Notes: a model not told the origin generated them from the letters alone. A stretch of DNA of 64,000 nt from Fictibacillus nanhaiensis (GCF_023715445.1 NZ_JAMBOD010000005.1:186001-250000); one strand, 5' to 3'; counted from the stretch's first letter, positions 25,182-37,178 are shown. Translations and numbers: made by a program.

Positions 25182-25838
25182 ATGAAAAAACAGTTTGCAG
25201 TTATAGGGTTAGGCCGTTTTGGAGGCAGTATCTGCCGGGAATTCGCCAAGATGGGCTATGATGTGCTGGCTATAGACAATGATATGGAAAAAGTAAATGA
25301 ATTTGCTACAATTGCCACTCAGGCTGTTCAAGCAAATTCTACAGATGAAAAAGTGATGAAGTCTCTTGGAATCAGAAACTTTAACCATGTTATCGTTTCG
25401 ATCGGTGAAGATATTCAGGCAAGCATCTTAACCACTCTTTTATTAAAAGAAGCAGGTGTAAATAAAGTTTGGGTAAAAGCACAAAATGATTACCACCATA
25501 AAGTATTAGAGAAGCTAGGAGCAGACCGTATTATTCATCCAGAACGTGATATGGCGCTTCGGGTAGCACAGCTTATCTCTTCTGAAAAAATTATCGACTT
25601 TATTGAGTTATCACATGAACACAGTATTGTAGAGATTGGTGTTACAGAGAAAATAGTAAATAAAACGCTCACCGATTTAGATGTTCGAGCTCGTTTCGGA
25701 TGTAATATCGTTGCAATTAAACGGGGAGATGACATTCTTGTCTCCCCGATTGCAGATGTATCTCTTCAATATGGAGATGTCCTCGTTGTGATAGGGCGCA
25801 ATGAAGACTTGAACCGCTTTGAGGATGAGGGAGTGTAA
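25182..25838 (+). CDS. ktrA: Potassium uptake regulatory subunit KtrA
   Basis: A 218-residue cytosolic RCK protein that gates the KtrB potassium channel. The N-terminal Rossmann fold begins FAVIGLGRFGGSICREFAKMG and binds ATP/ADP. The C-terminal RCK_C domain (about 140-218, including IVEIGVTEKIVNKTL and GDVLVVIGRNEDLNRFE) binds c-di-AMP in homologues. ATG 25182 follows aaggggag; the in-frame ATG at 25158 lacks a good site. It precedes ktrB by 3 nt in one operon under the c-di-AMP riboswitch, giving dual control by the same nucleotide. Confidence 0.95.
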   Translation: MKKQFAVIGLGRFGGSICREFAKMGYDVLAIDNDMEKVNEFATIATQAVQANSTDEKVMKSLGIRNFNHVIVSIGEDIQASILTTLLLKEAGVNKVWVKAQNDYHHKVLEKLGADRIIHPERDMALRVAQLISSEKIIDFIELSHEHSIVEIGVTEKIVNKTLTDLDVRARFGCNIVAIKRGDDILVSPIADVSLQYGDVLVVIGRNEDLNRFEDEGV

Positions 25839-25841
25839 GCA

Positions 25842-27188
25842 GTGGGACTGCATGTCAATAAATCCAGATTGCATAATCCGATTAAATTAAACCCTCCTCA
25901 ATTTTTAGCAACACTGTTTTTGTTTTTAATCATACTTGGGGCTTGTTTATTAAAATTGCCTGCAGCCCATCAAGAATCATTACGCTGGATTGATGCACTA
26001 TTTATTGCAACATCTGCAGCCACCGTAACAGGTTTAGCAACTGTTGATCCGGGCTCAACATTTACTTTATTTGGAGAAATCGTTATTTTATTTTTAATAC
26101 AGATCGGTGGACTTGGTGTTATGTCCTTTGCTTCTCTCGTCGTTATTATGATGGGAAGAAAAATATCTGTTAAGCAGCGAGTCCTGATGCAAGAGGCTTT
26201 GAACCAGCCATCAATAGGGGGAGTTATCAGGCTCGTCCGTAACTTATTTGTATTTTCGATAAGTATACAGATCATTGCCGTTTTCTTTTTGTCTTTACGC
26301 TGGGTACCTGAGATGGGGTTCTCTAAAGGGATTTATTATAGTATTTTCCACGTCATCTCTGCGTACAATAATGCTGGTTTTGCTCTTTGGTCTGATGGAT
26401 TGATGGGTTATGTGGGGGATCCAATGGTGAACATTGTAATTTCATTTCTCTTTATAACAGGAGGAATTGGTTTTACAGTTCTCGTCGATTTATGGGTTAG
26501 CCGTAAATGGAAAGAGTTGTCTCTTCATTCGAAGGTAATGATTATTTCTACCTTTGCTATAAATATTTTGGCGATTTTGTTTGTTTACCTATTTGAGTTT
26601 AATAATCCAAAAACATTAGGTATGCTATCCGGGGCTGATAAGCTTTGGGCAGCGTATTTTCAAGGAGTATCACCAAGAACTGCAGGTTTTAACTCAATTG
26701 ATATGACTGCGATTAATCCAGATACATCACTTTTAATGATTCTATTGATGTTTGTAGGAGCAGGAAGTACATCTACGGGCGGGGGAATCAAGCTTACTAC
26801 ATTCGTAGTGATTCTTTTTACTGTAGTTGCTTTTCTAAAAGGAAAAGATGATACAGTATTGATGAAACGTACGATCCGCAATGCAATTGTTTACCGTGCA
26901 TTAGCGATTACGACCATTTCGATTTTATTTATCTTTGCAGCATTGTTTATAGTAACGTATGTGCAAAAAGGCGATCCTTTTATGATGATTCTTTTTGAGG
27001 TCATATCCGCATTTGGAACTGTCGGACTAAGTATGGGATTAACCCCTGACCTGACGTTCATCGGAAAATTAGTCATTTGTACTGTAATGGTTTTTGGTAA
27101 ACTCGGTCCTTTAACACTCGCGTTCAGTCTTGCAAAACAAACAAGAGAAAATATCCGCTATCCTGACGGTGAAGTATTTACAGGATAA
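25842..27188 (+). CDS. ktrB: Potassium uptake channel subunit KtrB
   Basis: A 448-residue membrane protein of the Trk/Ktr/HKT superfamily, the sodium-dependent potassium translocating subunit. Four pore repeats can be seen from their selectivity-filter glycines: SAATVTGLATV, AYNNAGFALWSDG, GVSPRTAGFNSID and SAFGTVGLSMGL. The intracellular-loop glycines GAGSTSTGGGIKLTTF lie in the third repeat region. GTG 25842 follows gaggga at 8 nt. It forms an operon with ktrA and ends in a terminator. Confidence 0.95.
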   Translation: MGLHVNKSRLHNPIKLNPPQFLATLFLFLIILGACLLKLPAAHQESLRWIDALFIATSAATVTGLATVDPGSTFTLFGEIVILFLIQIGGLGVMSFASLVVIMMGRKISVKQRVLMQEALNQPSIGGVIRLVRNLFVFSISIQIIAVFFLSLRWVPEMGFSKGIYYSIFHVISAYNNAGFALWSDGLMGYVGDPMVNIVISFLFITGGIGFTVLVDLWVSRKWKELSLHSKVMIISTFAINILAILFVYLFEFNNPKTLGMLSGADKLWAAYFQGVSPRTAGFNSIDMTAINPDTSLLMILLMFVGAGSTSTGGGIKLTTFVVILFTVVAFLKGKDDTVLMKRTIRNAIVYRALAITTISILFIFAALFIVTYVQKGDPFMMILFEVISAFGTVGLSMGLTPDLTFIGKLVICTVMVFGKLGPLTLAFSLAKQTRENIRYPDGEVFTG

Positions 27189-27196
27189 AACAATAA

Positions 27197-27241
27197 AAGC
27201 TGGTTCTAAAGGTTTAACCTTTTTAGAACTAGCCTTTTTTA
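27197..27241 (+). terminator. Terminator of ktrAB
   Basis: The stem gctggttctaaa / tttagaactagc is followed by a T run. Confidence 0.85.
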
Positions 27242-27318
27242 TGGCTAAAATTGGATAACGAGCAACCTGGTGGGAATGCTAAACAAGATACTGAGTGTAA
27301 TGGAAGGGTGAGACTGGT

Positions 27319-27560
27319 ATGCAAAAAATTAAAGAAATCTTTCTTGTATCTTTACGCTGATCTTCTTACTGGCAATCGTACTTACAGCGTGTATTTTTTT
27401 AAATACGCGATTCAAGATCAATATGATTAATAACTTCACGAACATAATAGGTTTTTACCTTGCAGTAAGTTATATCCCTCTCCTGTTTGCAGTAACATTT
27501 ATAAGGAAACAGTTCAAAAAGAAAGGGACGAATAACGGTCAAACGTCATCGTCCTCATAA
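27319..27560 (+). pseudogene. Small two-helix membrane protein gene with a frameshift
   Basis: ATG 27319 has a fair site (gaagggtgag) and reads MQKIKEIFLVSLR before a stop. In the next frame the sequence continues at once as TLIFLLAIVLTACIFLNTRF, then IGFYLAVSYIPLLFAVTFIRK and a hydrophilic tail ending SSSS-stop at 27560. A one-base change near 27345-27355 would rejoin them into a protein of about 80 residues with two membrane helices. It is either a broken gene or a sequencing error. No family is recognised. Confidence 0.5.
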
Positions 27561-27564
27561 GTCT

Positions 27565-28023
27565 TTAAGCCTGTAATAATTGGGTGAGCCTGTCCCTATG
27601 TTTTTCACGCTGCTGAATGTCTGAGCTGTTATGCCAGTCTTGCAGCGTTTCATTGATCAGCTGTTTAACCATATGCTTTGTCCAGACTACATATGCACCA
27701 TATATGTCACCTTTAAAAAAGGTTTTAAGCATATTGTTTTCCGGACCAAAAAAGAAGCCGAGCTGGTCATGTATTAAAGTTGAGTCGTCCAGAGGGAATG
27801 GCATAATTTTGTCTGAAAGTGTGTACTGATATGAGTTGTTTTCTTTTTTTATAAAAGAGATGCTGTATAGCTGTCCTTCTGGCAGAAAGCCCTTTGTTGT
27901 AGGTAAAAGCAATAAAGGGTTATGTTCTTTATCATAAGCAATAAAAAAGTCATTCACATCTTCTTCAAACTGTGGTGTTCTCGACATTGAAGCAAGCGTA
28001 ATCTCCTTTTGTACATGTAACAT
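27565..28023 (-). CDS. Hypothetical cytosolic protein (152 aa)
   Basis: A 152-residue protein with no signal peptide or membrane helix. It contains aromatic-rich stretches (FFIAYDKEHNPLLLLPTTKGF, YSISFIKKENNSYQYTLSD) and a charged helical C-terminus. The start ATG at 28023 follows ggttgctga, a weak site. It is divergent from hutP and convergent with the broken small gene. No known family is recognised. Base composition and codon use look like the neighbours, so it appears to be a genuine chromosomal gene. Confidence 0.6.
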   Translation of the reverse strand: MLHVQKEITLASMSRTPQFEEDVNDFFIAYDKEHNPLLLLPTTKGFLPEGQLYSISFIKKENNSYQYTLSDKIMPFPLDDSTLIHDQLGFFFGPENNMLKTFFKGDIYGAYVVWTKHMVKQLINETLQDWHNSSDIQQREKHRDRLTQLLQA

Positions 28024-28136
28024 TCAGCAACCCTCATTCCATTCTTTTCTTAGAAACAGTTTTACCGCTAGATTGCTAGATTATACATACTTTTTACTTC
28101 TTTATTGTACTGCTGTGATAAGTTGTTGAAAGGGAA

Positions 28137-28165
28137 TTGACGGACAAAATGTAAACGCATACACT
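28137..28165 (+). promoter_or_regulatory. hut promoter with CcpA catabolite-response element
   Basis: TTGACG (28137-28142) and TACACT (28160-28165) are separated by 17 nt. The cre-like sequence TGTAAACGCATACA (28150-28163) overlaps the spacer and -10 and fits TGNAARCGNWWWCA fully. Carbon catabolite repression of histidine use is expected. Confidence 0.8.
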
Positions 28166-28212
28166 AGAGGTAGTTAATAGTTGTGAGCAGAAAGAAAGAG
28201 TGTGTTGAAGAA

Positions 28213-28647
28213 ATGGCATTATCGAATGAAAAACTTATTGGAAAGATGGCCATTTTAGGTGTGCTTGAAGAGAGCTATCTTTCACAGATTGAAAAACAGG
28301 GCTGGAAGTATTGCATAGGCAAAGCCGGTTCTATGGATTCTCAGAAGGTAGTAGCTGCTATCGAAACCGCGGCCAAAAATGAAAAAGTGATTCAGACGGG
28401 TATTTATCGTGAAACACATTCACTTTATCATGCCATCATGGAAGCTTTTCATGGTGTGACACGAGGGCAGGTTCAGCTCGGAACGGTTCTCCGGACAGTT
28501 GGTCTCCGATTTATCGTTGTCCGCGGAAATCCTTATGAAAAAAAAGAAGAAGGCGACTGGATTGCGGTTGCATTATATGGAACGATCGGTGCTCCCGTAA
28601 AAGGACTTGAGCATGAAGCGATCGGTCTTGGAATCAATCATATATAA
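28213..28647 (+). CDS. hutP: HutP, histidine-dependent RNA-binding antiterminator
   Basis: A 144-residue activator that binds hut mRNA with L-histidine and magnesium and prevents termination before hutH. The alignment with Bacillus subtilis HutP runs the full length: [60 protein letters not shown] and [14 protein letters not shown] (known histidine and metal ligands lie in these stretches). ATG 28213 gives the same N-terminus as the family. GTG 28183 would lie only about 10 nt from the predicted transcript start and its site would be untranscribed. Its target sequence lies immediately downstream. Confidence 0.93.
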   Translation: MALSNEKLIGKMAILGVLEESYLSQIEKQGWKYCIGKAGSMDSQKVVAAIETAAKNEKVIQTGIYRETHSLYHAIMEAFHGVTRGQVQLGTVLRTVGLRFIVVRGNPYEKKEEGDWIAVALYGTIGAPVKGLEHEAIGLGINHI

Positions 28648-28657
28648 AAAGTGCCCA

Positions 28658-28720
28658 TAGTTATTAGTGATAAGGGGGCGTATTCGGAAGGTTTTCTTTC
28701 GGTGCGCTCTTTTTGTTTGC
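28658..28720 (+). promoter_or_regulatory. HutP-binding site and attenuator hairpin between hutP and hutH
   Basis: Three NAG triplets spaced by exactly four bases (TAG 28658, TAG 28665, AAG 28672) match the known HutP recognition rule. The last one touches the left arm of a G-U-rich hairpin (gggcgtatt / ggtgcgctc, about 28676-28713) that ends in TTTTTG. HutP with histidine would bind and disrupt this terminator. Confidence 0.75.
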
Positions 28721-28769
28721 ACTTTCAAGCATAACTTTTTAACAAGATGTAAATTTGCGTAGTGAAAAA

Positions 28770-28831
28770 GTTTAGGTTGAAAGTATAAGTGCAACTAAGG
28801 CTGACAGAACTCGTGAGCCAAGTTTTCTTTT
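28770..28831 (+). repeat. Dispersed repeat (AGTATAAGT-CAACTAAGGCTGAC), copy 1
   Basis: About 60 nt matching the sequence at 50690-50757: gtttaggt, then agtataagt-caactaaggctgac, then a variable loop, gcc-agttttcttt. It can form a GGCT...AGCC hairpin. Noncoding. It lies in the long leader of hutH. Confidence 0.7.
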
Positions 28832-28849
28832 TTGATTGATAAGCTGCAA

Positions 28850-28965
28850 ATCCTTGCGTCAGTTTGTTTTCTCGTTACTCATGTAGGTGAGAATGCTTCC
28901 TAGGGTTACTCGTCCCAACTCGCAGTCTCGTGCAAGTGTTGTTCGTTTCCGAATCAACAATTATT
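28850..28965 (-). repeat. Dispersed structured repeat, copy 2 (reverse orientation)
   Basis: Read on the minus strand this contains gcacgagactgcgag, cattctcacctacatgag and acaaactgacg, in the same order as the related blocks at 23845-23966. Noncoding. It fills most of the remaining space before hutH. Confidence 0.5.
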
Positions 28966-29010
28966 TTGAGGTTTTATAACAGAGAATCATATTAGAAAAG
29001 AGGGATAAAG

Positions 29011-30537
29011 ATGGTTACTTTAACGGGAAATACGCTTTCAATGGAAGAGATTAAGCGGATTCTGCATGATAATGAACCGGTAGAAGCGTGTCCGATCAGT
29101 ATGAAAAAAGTGGCTTACAGCCGAAAAGCAGTTGAAGAAATAGTAGCATCAGGAAAAGTTGTTTATGGAATTACAACAGGTTTCGGAAAATTTAGCGATG
29201 TATTCATTTCGAGAGATGATGTGGAGACCTTGCAGTTAAATTTAATTAGAAGCCATGCGTGCGGAATCGGTGATCCTTTTCCGGAGACCGTCAGCAAACT
29301 CATGCTTATTTTAAGAGCAAATGCACTATTAAAAGGGTTATCCGGTATTCGTCCGGTTGTTATTGAAAGATTGCTAGATCTTGTTGCACATGGGGTGTAT
29401 CCAGTTGTTCCGCAGCAAGGTTCACTTGGAGCAAGCGGAGATCTAGCACCTCTGTCTCATTTAGCTCTCGTCTTAGTAGGAGAGGGTGAGGCGTATTACC
29501 AGGGAGAACGCATGCCTGGACAGGATGCGCTGAAGAGAGCAGGGATCGAGCCTGTTGTTCTGACAGCGAAAGAAGGACTTGCGCTCATTAACGGTACACA
29601 GGCGATGACGGCTCAAGGGATAGCCGCTTATTTAGAGGCTGAACGAATCGGCCTGATGGCTGACGCGATTGCTTCCTTAACGACTGAGAGTTTAAGAGGG
29701 ATTACAGATGCATTTGATGAAGACGTCCATATTGCAAGAGGATACAAAGAGCAAGTTGATGTAGCGGAAAGGGTTCGAAACTACTTAGATGGAAGCCAGC
29801 TGACGACGAAGCAGGGAGAAATAAGAGTGCAGGATGCCTATTCTTTACGTTGTATTCCCCAAGTGCATGGTGCTTCGTGGCAGGTACTCGGCTATGTAAA
29901 AGAAAAGCTTGAGATCGAGATGAACGCAGCAACAGATAATCCGCTTATTTTTGATGAGGGAAACAAAATCATCTCAGGAGGCAATTTTCACGGGCAGCCG
30001 ATCGCATTTGCGATGGACTTCTTGAAACTTGCCGCAGCAGAGTGGGCTAATATTTCAGAACGCCGCATCGAACGGATGGTTAACCCTCAATTAAATGATC
30101 TGCCTGGATTTTTAAGTCCGAACCCTGGTCTGGAGTCTGGTGCCATGATCATGCAGTATGCTGCAGCATCACTAGTCTCTGAGAATAAGACGCTGGCTCA
30201 CCCGGCGAGTGTAGATTCTATCCCGTCATCAGCCAATCAGGAAGACCATGTGAGCATGGGTACGATCGCTTCAAGACATGCTGCGCAGATTATCGCCAAT
30301 GCAAGACGTGTGCTTGCTGTGGAATTAATTTGTGCGATGCAGGCGGCAGATTTCAGAGGACCTGAAAAACTTGCACCAAAGACAAAGAAAGTTTATGAAC
30401 ATGGCAGAAAAGTATGTCCGACGATTCAATGTGACCGTATGTTCCACCGCGATATGGAGGCTGTTGCATCCTGGATTTTAGATGGTTCATGGAATGATAT
30501 TTTAATTGGAACTAAAACGAAAAAATTAGCACATTAA
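29011..30537 (+). CDS. hutH: Histidine ammonia-lyase (HutH)
   Basis: A 508-residue enzyme that deaminates L-histidine to urocanate, the first step of histidine breakdown. The self-formed MIO cofactor comes from Ala141-Ser142-Gly143 in [17 protein letters not shown]. The conserved opening [13 protein letters not shown] (catalytic Tyr) and the later NPLIF, GNFHGQP and [16 protein letters not shown] stretches are present. Length and order match the family. The start ATG follows agaggga. It is expressed only when HutP opens the upstream attenuator. The first enzyme gene of the hut operon. Confidence 0.97.
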   Translation: MVTLTGNTLSMEEIKRILHDNEPVEACPISMKKVAYSRKAVEEIVASGKVVYGITTGFGKFSDVFISRDDVETLQLNLIRSHACGIGDPFPETVSKLMLILRANALLKGLSGIRPVVIERLLDLVAHGVYPVVPQQGSLGASGDLAPLSHLALVLVGEGEAYYQGERMPGQDALKRAGIEPVVLTAKEGLALINGTQAMTAQGIAAYLEAERIGLMADAIASLTTESLRGITDAFDEDVHIARGYKEQVDVAERVRNYLDGSQLTTKQGEIRVQDAYSLRCIPQVHGASWQVLGYVKEKLEIEMNAATDNPLIFDEGNKIISGGNFHGQPIAFAMDFLKLAAAEWANISERRIERMVNPQLNDLPGFLSPNPGLESGAMIMQYAAASLVSENKTLAHPASVDSIPSSANQEDHVSMGTIASRHAAQIIANARRVLAVELICAMQAADFRGPEKLAPKTKKVYEHGRKVCPTIQCDRMFHRDMEAVASWILDGSWNDILIGTKTKKLAH

Positions 30538-30552
30538 AAGGAGGAATTTTAT

Positions 30553-32214
30553 ATGTCAAACGTAAAACATTCAATATCAGCTGCAAGAGGAACTGAACTT
30601 TCTGCAATGGGCTGGGTGCAGGAAGCTGCAATCCGCATGCTTATGAATAACTTGGACGCACAAGTCGCAGAAAACCCAGATGAGCTTGTCGTGTATGGCG
30701 GGATTGGAAAGGCTGCCCGTAACTGGGATTCCTATCATAAAATCGTTGAAACATTAGAAAGACTTGAGAATGATGAAACACTTCTCGTACAGTCCGGGAA
30801 ACCTGTCGCTGTTTTTAAATCACATACGGATGCACCGCGCGTTTTGCTGGCAAACTCCAACCTTGTTCCTGCATGGGCAAATTGGGAAACATTCCGTGAT
30901 CTCGAAAAAAGAGGTCTTATGATGTATGGACAGATGACGGCCGGAAGCTGGATCTATATTGGTACACAAGGAATTCTGCAAGGAACATATGAAACATTTG
31001 CTGAAGCAGCTCGCAAGCATTTTAACGGTTCTTTAAAAGGAACGATTACTCTTACAGCTGGCCTTGGCGGTATGGGTGGTGCTCAGCCATTGGCTGTAAC
31101 GATGAACGACGGTGTAGTCATCGCAATTGATGTTGATGAAACAAGAATTCAGCGCCGTCTTGATACAAGGTACTTAGATAAAAAGACAGACAGCTTAGAT
31201 GAAGCTTTAGCTATGGCGAAGGAGTATGCAGCAAAAGGTGAACCGTTATCCATAGGACTGCTTGGAAATGCAGCTGAACTTTTGCCGAAAATGATCGAGA
31301 TGGGTGAGATTCCTGACCTTGTAACAGACCAGACTTCCGCACATGATCCGCTTCACGGTTATTTGCCGGCAGGATTTTCTATGGAAGAAGGGGCAGAGCT
31401 GCGTAAAAGAAACCCTGAGCAGTATATCGAAAAGTCTAAGCAGTCTATGGCAGTCCATGTAAAGGCGATGCTTGAGATGCAAAAAAAGGGTGCTGTTGTT
31501 TTTGATTATGGCAACAACATCCGTCAAGTGGCCTTTGATGAAGGTGTTAAGAATGCGTTTGATTTCCCTGGTTTCGTTCCTGCTTTTATCCGCCCGTTAT
31601 TTTGTGAAGGAAAAGGACCATTCAGATGGGTTGCTTTATCAGGTGATCCTGAGGATATTCGAAAAACAGATGAAGTTATTTTACGAGAGTTCAGTAATAA
31701 TGAACATCTTTGCAAATGGATCAAGATGGCACAGGAAAAAGTGCAGTTCCAAGGGCTTCCGTCCCGTATCTGCTGGTTAGGGTACGGAGAACGTGCGAAG
31801 TTTGGAAAAATCATTAATGAGATGGTCGCTAATGGGGAGTTATCTGCACCGATTGTTATCGGACGCGATCACCTGGATTGCGGGTCCGTTGCATCGCCAA
31901 ACCGTGAGACTGAAGGAATGATGGATGGAAGTGATGCGGTAGCAGACTGGCCGATCCTGAACGCGATGATCAATGCAGTTAACGGTGCAAGCTGGGTATC
32001 TGTTCATCATGGAGGCGGTGTAGGTATGGGCTACTCTCTTCATGCCGGAATGGTTGTTGTGGCAGATGGAACTGAAGAAGCAGCGAAAAGATTGGAGCGT
32101 GTATTGACAAGTGACCCTGGAATGGGAATCGTCAGACATGCTGATGCAGGATATGATCTAGCTATTAAAACGGCTAAAGATAAAGGCGTAGATCTGCCGA
32201 TGATCAATAACTAA
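30553..32214 (+). CDS. hutU: Urocanate hydratase (HutU)
   Basis: A 553-residue NAD-dependent urocanase that converts urocanate to imidazolonepropionate. Family signatures include the opening [37 protein letters not shown] (NAD site), [26 protein letters not shown] and [19 protein letters not shown] (active-site Cys region). The C-terminus [18 protein letters not shown] is also typical. The start ATG follows aaggaggaa, 15 nt after hutH, in one operon. Confidence 0.97.
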   Translation: MSNVKHSISAARGTELSAMGWVQEAAIRMLMNNLDAQVAENPDELVVYGGIGKAARNWDSYHKIVETLERLENDETLLVQSGKPVAVFKSHTDAPRVLLANSNLVPAWANWETFRDLEKRGLMMYGQMTAGSWIYIGTQGILQGTYETFAEAARKHFNGSLKGTITLTAGLGGMGGAQPLAVTMNDGVVIAIDVDETRIQRRLDTRYLDKKTDSLDEALAMAKEYAAKGEPLSIGLLGNAAELLPKMIEMGEIPDLVTDQTSAHDPLHGYLPAGFSMEEGAELRKRNPEQYIEKSKQSMAVHVKAMLEMQKKGAVVFDYGNNIRQVAFDEGVKNAFDFPGFVPAFIRPLFCEGKGPFRWVALSGDPEDIRKTDEVILREFSNNEHLCKWIKMAQEKVQFQGLPSRICWLGYGERAKFGKIINEMVANGELSAPIVIGRDHLDCGSVASPNRETEGMMDGSDAVADWPILNAMINAVNGASWVSVHHGGGVGMGYSLHAGMVVVADGTEEAAKRLERVLTSDPGMGIVRHADAGYDLAIKTAKDKGVDLPMINN

Positions 32215-32246
32215 GGCTGTATTTGACATTGTTGCTAGCAGAATTG

Positions 32247-32296
32247 GTTGATTTCCGCTCACACGTGCTCGCTTTCCGCGCGGCGTGCGGTGAGCC
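32247..32296 (-). repeat. Truncated copy of a GC-rich dispersed repeat
   Basis: Read on the minus strand the blocks ggctcaccgcacgcc, gcggaaagcgagc and agcggaaatcaac match the right half of the longer element at 54177-54304. The left half is missing. It lies just after hutU. Confidence 0.7.
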
Positions 32297-32325
32297 ACTC
32301 GAGTTCTATCCTCGTTTTTTGTTAC

Positions 32326-32441
32326 TTTGAGCGAAAAAGGAAGATTTTGAGCGAAACTAAAGGTAGTTTGAGCGAAACGAGAGAATCTTGAGCGTAACTC
32401 GCCGTTTTTGAGCGAAACCTCAATGAGTCTGAGCGAACGTG
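32326..32441. repeat. Phased short-repeat array C (core ttgagcgaaac), inside the hut operon
   Basis: Six copies of TTGAGCGAAAC lie between hutU and hutI. GAGCG starts at 32329, 32349, 32370, 32390, 32410 and 32431, so the steps are 20, 21, 20, 20, 21. Together with the truncated repeat this opens a 374-nt gap inside an operon that is otherwise tightly packed. No gene is present in the gap. Confidence 0.85.
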
Positions 32442-32585
32442 TAATAAATATAAGAACACGTACCGTAAAATTGCATAAATAAAGGACAGGAGATACCAAT
32501 TAACTTGTCAAAGAAGGATACTCACGAAATCGATTCAAAGCAACAATCTTTTAGAAATGAGGATAATCACTAAAAAGGAGTGTGA

Positions 32586-34801
<2,216 letters not shown>

Positions 34802-34809
<8 letters not shown>

Positions 34810-35059
34810 ATTTGGAAGATTTATAGAGAACTCCAGGAAGCAAAAGGGGCTAAGTAAATCTGAACTTGCCAGAAGATTAAGCATTACGCCGCAGTATATG
34901 GCAGATATCGAAAAAGGAAGAATGATTCCCTCAGAAGAGAAGATCGAGAAACTCGTAAAGGCTTTAGAACTTAACGAAAAAGACGCATTTAAACTCGCAG
35001 ATAAACTGCCTCTGCGCGTGCTTGCTGAAGCAAAAGAAGAATATTATAGACATGGATGA
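34802..35059 (+). CDS. XRE-family HTH regulator at the end of the hut operon
   Basis: An 85-residue Cro/C1-type DNA-binding protein. The helix-turn-helix lies at about residues 6-60: NSRKQKGLSKSELARRLSITPQYMADIEKGRMIPSEEKIEKL. The short C-terminal tail (KLPLRVLAEAKEEYYRHG) has no effector domain. It overlaps hutG by 8 nt and has a strong site (gaaggagg), so it is clearly co-transcribed. Such a gene is not part of the classical hut operon. Its targets are unknown; it could tune hut expression or link histidine use to another programme. Confidence 0.88.
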
Positions 35060-35068
35060 ACGTTGATA

Positions 35069-35103
35069 AAGGAAGCCTGCCCTGTGGAGCAGGCTTTCTT
35101 ATT
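35069..35103 (+). terminator. Terminator of the hut operon
   Basis: The stem gaagcctgcc / gagcaggcttt is followed by cttattt. Confidence 0.8.
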
Positions 35104-35489
35104 TGGTTATGCTGCATCCTTGAACAATAATAATTACTATATTTTAACTTTTTATTTGATGAGTATGATTTTTTATGTGATTATCATCTATTTTTATATG
35201 ATTAGCAATCTAGTTTCAAATTAGTGAAATGGAACCAAAAATAGCTTACTTTATTTTAATCTGGCATCGCATAGTACCTTTACAGTAGATTTTACACCTT
35301 TTTATTTGAAACCAACCTACTAAAAATGAGTTTACACATCAAAATCGCTCAAAAACTAGTTCTATAGCCCACGAAGGAAAATAAAACATATACCTCATCC
35401 TCATCTATCCGTTTTCTGTTTAATATGGAAGTAATCACCAAGAAATGACACAATTTTCAGAATTCATATTAAACAGGAGGTTATTTAAG
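35104..35489 (+). other. AT-rich region upstream of the subtilase gene
   Basis: About 385 nt of very AT-rich sequence with several near-repeats of the form atttttTATatgatta (about 35150-35205). No gene or clear promoter is seen. Such DNA ahead of secreted protease genes in bacilli is often bound by transition-state regulators; that is inference only. Confidence 0.3.
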
Positions 35490-37178
35490 GTGAATAAGAA
35501 AAAAATGGCAGCTACAACACTGTTAGCAACATCGATTATGCTTACCCCATTCTCAGTAATGGCGGAAAGTCCAAAAGAGGTAACGGACCAAAAGATTACA
35601 GAGGCACTCGTAAACTTAAATAATAATAAACTTTTCGATAACTTGGAAAGTAAGCTTCAGGAGCTTACAGACGAAGAGAAGGTTCCGGTTATCATTCAAT
35701 TTAATGAGGAATTTGCTGCGGGTAAAGCTTTTGAAAAACTTGCATCAAAACTTGGGGTATTCAAAAAATCATTCGAATACAAGGTTATTAATGGAATGGC
35801 CGCAACGATGACAAAAAAGCAGATCATGCTGCTGGAGCATCTTCCGTTTGTAAAACAAGTAGAATATGATGCTCCGATTCAAATGAATCTTGAAACAGCG
35901 AACAGCTGGTTCGGAACGGCAAAAGCCCGGGCTGATTACGGTGTAACGGGTGACAGAGACGGTAATGAGCGTTCTTATTCAAAGACAGATAGTGTAGTAG
36001 CAGTTATTGATACAGGTATTGATGCTGCACACGTTGATTTGGATGGCGGAAAAGTGATCGGGTGGAAGGACCTTGTAAACAATCGTAAAACCCCTTATGA
36101 TGACCAGGGACATGGAACGCACTGTGCGAGCATTGTTGCAGGTGAAGGAGATTCAAATCCTGTACATAAAGGCGTTGCACCAGGAGCTGCATTAGTTGGT
36201 GTTAAAGTACTGGACAGCCAAGGGTCTGGCAGCATGAGTACGGTTACGGCGGGAATCGACTGGGCTGTTCAAAACAAAGATACGTATGGTATTGAGGTCC
36301 TTTCATTAAGTCTCGGGACATCAGGAAGTTCAGATGGAACAGATGCTACATCTGTTGCGGTAAATAACGCATCAGCTGCTGGACTTGCTGTTGCAGTTGC
36401 AGCAGGAAACTCTGGTCCTTCGGCTTCAACGATCGGATCACCGGGTGCAGCAGATAAAGCAATCACAGTTGGCGCAGGTGCTGATCTAAACGAAGGAGGT
36501 TTCAACATCACGTATTTCTCTTCTCGCGGTCCAACAGCTGACGGCAGAGTAAAGCCAGATATTTTTGCGCCAGGCTATAATATTACAGCAGCAAAAGCTA
36601 ACTCAGGGAATCAATATGTAACATATAGCGGTACGAGTATGGCAACACCATTTACAGCCGGAACAATTGCACTTATGCATGATGCAAATCCATCAATGAC
36701 TGAGCCGCAAATCAAGAATGCCCTTTACTCAACAGCGATCGATTTTGGAAAAGCGGGTAAAGACAATGAATACGGGTATGGACGCTTAGATGGTCATGCA
36801 GCAGTAAAAACGGCTGGGGGATTCACTGGTTCAGGGCCTTCAGTGCCGGATCATTTCTATAAGCGAGGTACTTTAAGTTCTGGAGGATCTCAAACTTTCT
36901 CATTAAATGTAACATCTACAGCATATCCGATTTCTATGACCGTGGTTACGGAAAACTACAGCCCAGGCTGGTTCATTTTCCCGGCCTCACATAACTACTC
37001 TGTTTCACTAATCGACCCAAGCGGAAAAACGGTTGTAAGTTCGTCGCAAAATGAAAGACAAGATCACGCGTTTTTCAAGCCGACACAAACGGGTGTGTAT
37101 CAAGTTAAGGTTTCCTCGAGTAGAGGAAGTGGAGCATACGACTTAGATGTAAGTGCTGGTGCAGCAAGTTTAAACTAG
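35490..37178 (+). CDS. Secreted subtilisin-like serine protease (S8 family)
   Basis: A 562-residue extracellular protease. The signal peptide is about residues 1-28 (ends SVMAES). An I9-type inhibitor propeptide follows (about 60-130, VPVIIQFNEEFAAG to VEYDAPI). The catalytic triad is Asp174 in AVIDTGID, His208 in GHGTHCAS and Ser383 in SGTSMATPF; the oxyanion Asn lies in VAAGNSGP. After the catalytic domain comes a beta-rich C-terminal domain of about 110 residues. GTG 35490 follows aggagg at 9 nt; the in-frame ATG at 35445 would place charged residues ahead of the signal peptide and is rejected. Confidence 0.94.
   Translation: MNKKKMAATTLLATSIMLTPFSVMAESPKEVTDQKITEALVNLNNNKLFDNLESKLQELTDEEKVPVIIQFNEEFAAGKAFEKLASKLGVFKKSFEYKVINGMAATMTKKQIMLLEHLPFVKQVEYDAPIQMNLETANSWFGTAKARADYGVTGDRDGNERSYSKTDSVVAVIDTGIDAAHVDLDGGKVIGWKDLVNNRKTPYDDQGHGTHCASIVAGEGDSNPVHKGVAPGAALVGVKVLDSQGSGSMSTVTAGIDWAVQNKDTYGIEVLSLSLGTSGSSDGTDATSVAVNNASAAGLAVAVAAGNSGPSASTIGSPGAADKAITVGAGADLNEGGFNITYFSSRGPTADGRVKPDIFAPGYNITAAKANSGNQYVTYSGTSMATPFTAGTIALMHDANPSMTEPQIKNALYSTAIDFGKAGKDNEYGYGRLDGHAAVKTAGGFTGSGPSVPDHFYKRGTLSSGGSQTFSLNVTSTAYPISMTVVTENYSPGWFIFPASHNYSVSLIDPSGKTVVSSSQNERQDHAFFKPTQTGVYQVKVSSSRGSGAYDLDVSAGAASLN

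Noticed and set aside
28183-28212. GTG 28183 as the hutP start
   Set aside because: It lies about 10 nt after the predicted transcript start and would have no transcribed ribosome binding site; the ATG at 28213 matches the family N-terminus.
32158-32499. Minus-strand frame over the hutU-hutI gap
   Set aside because: It is a chance frame through the truncated repeat and the phased array, without a ribosome binding site or family similarity.
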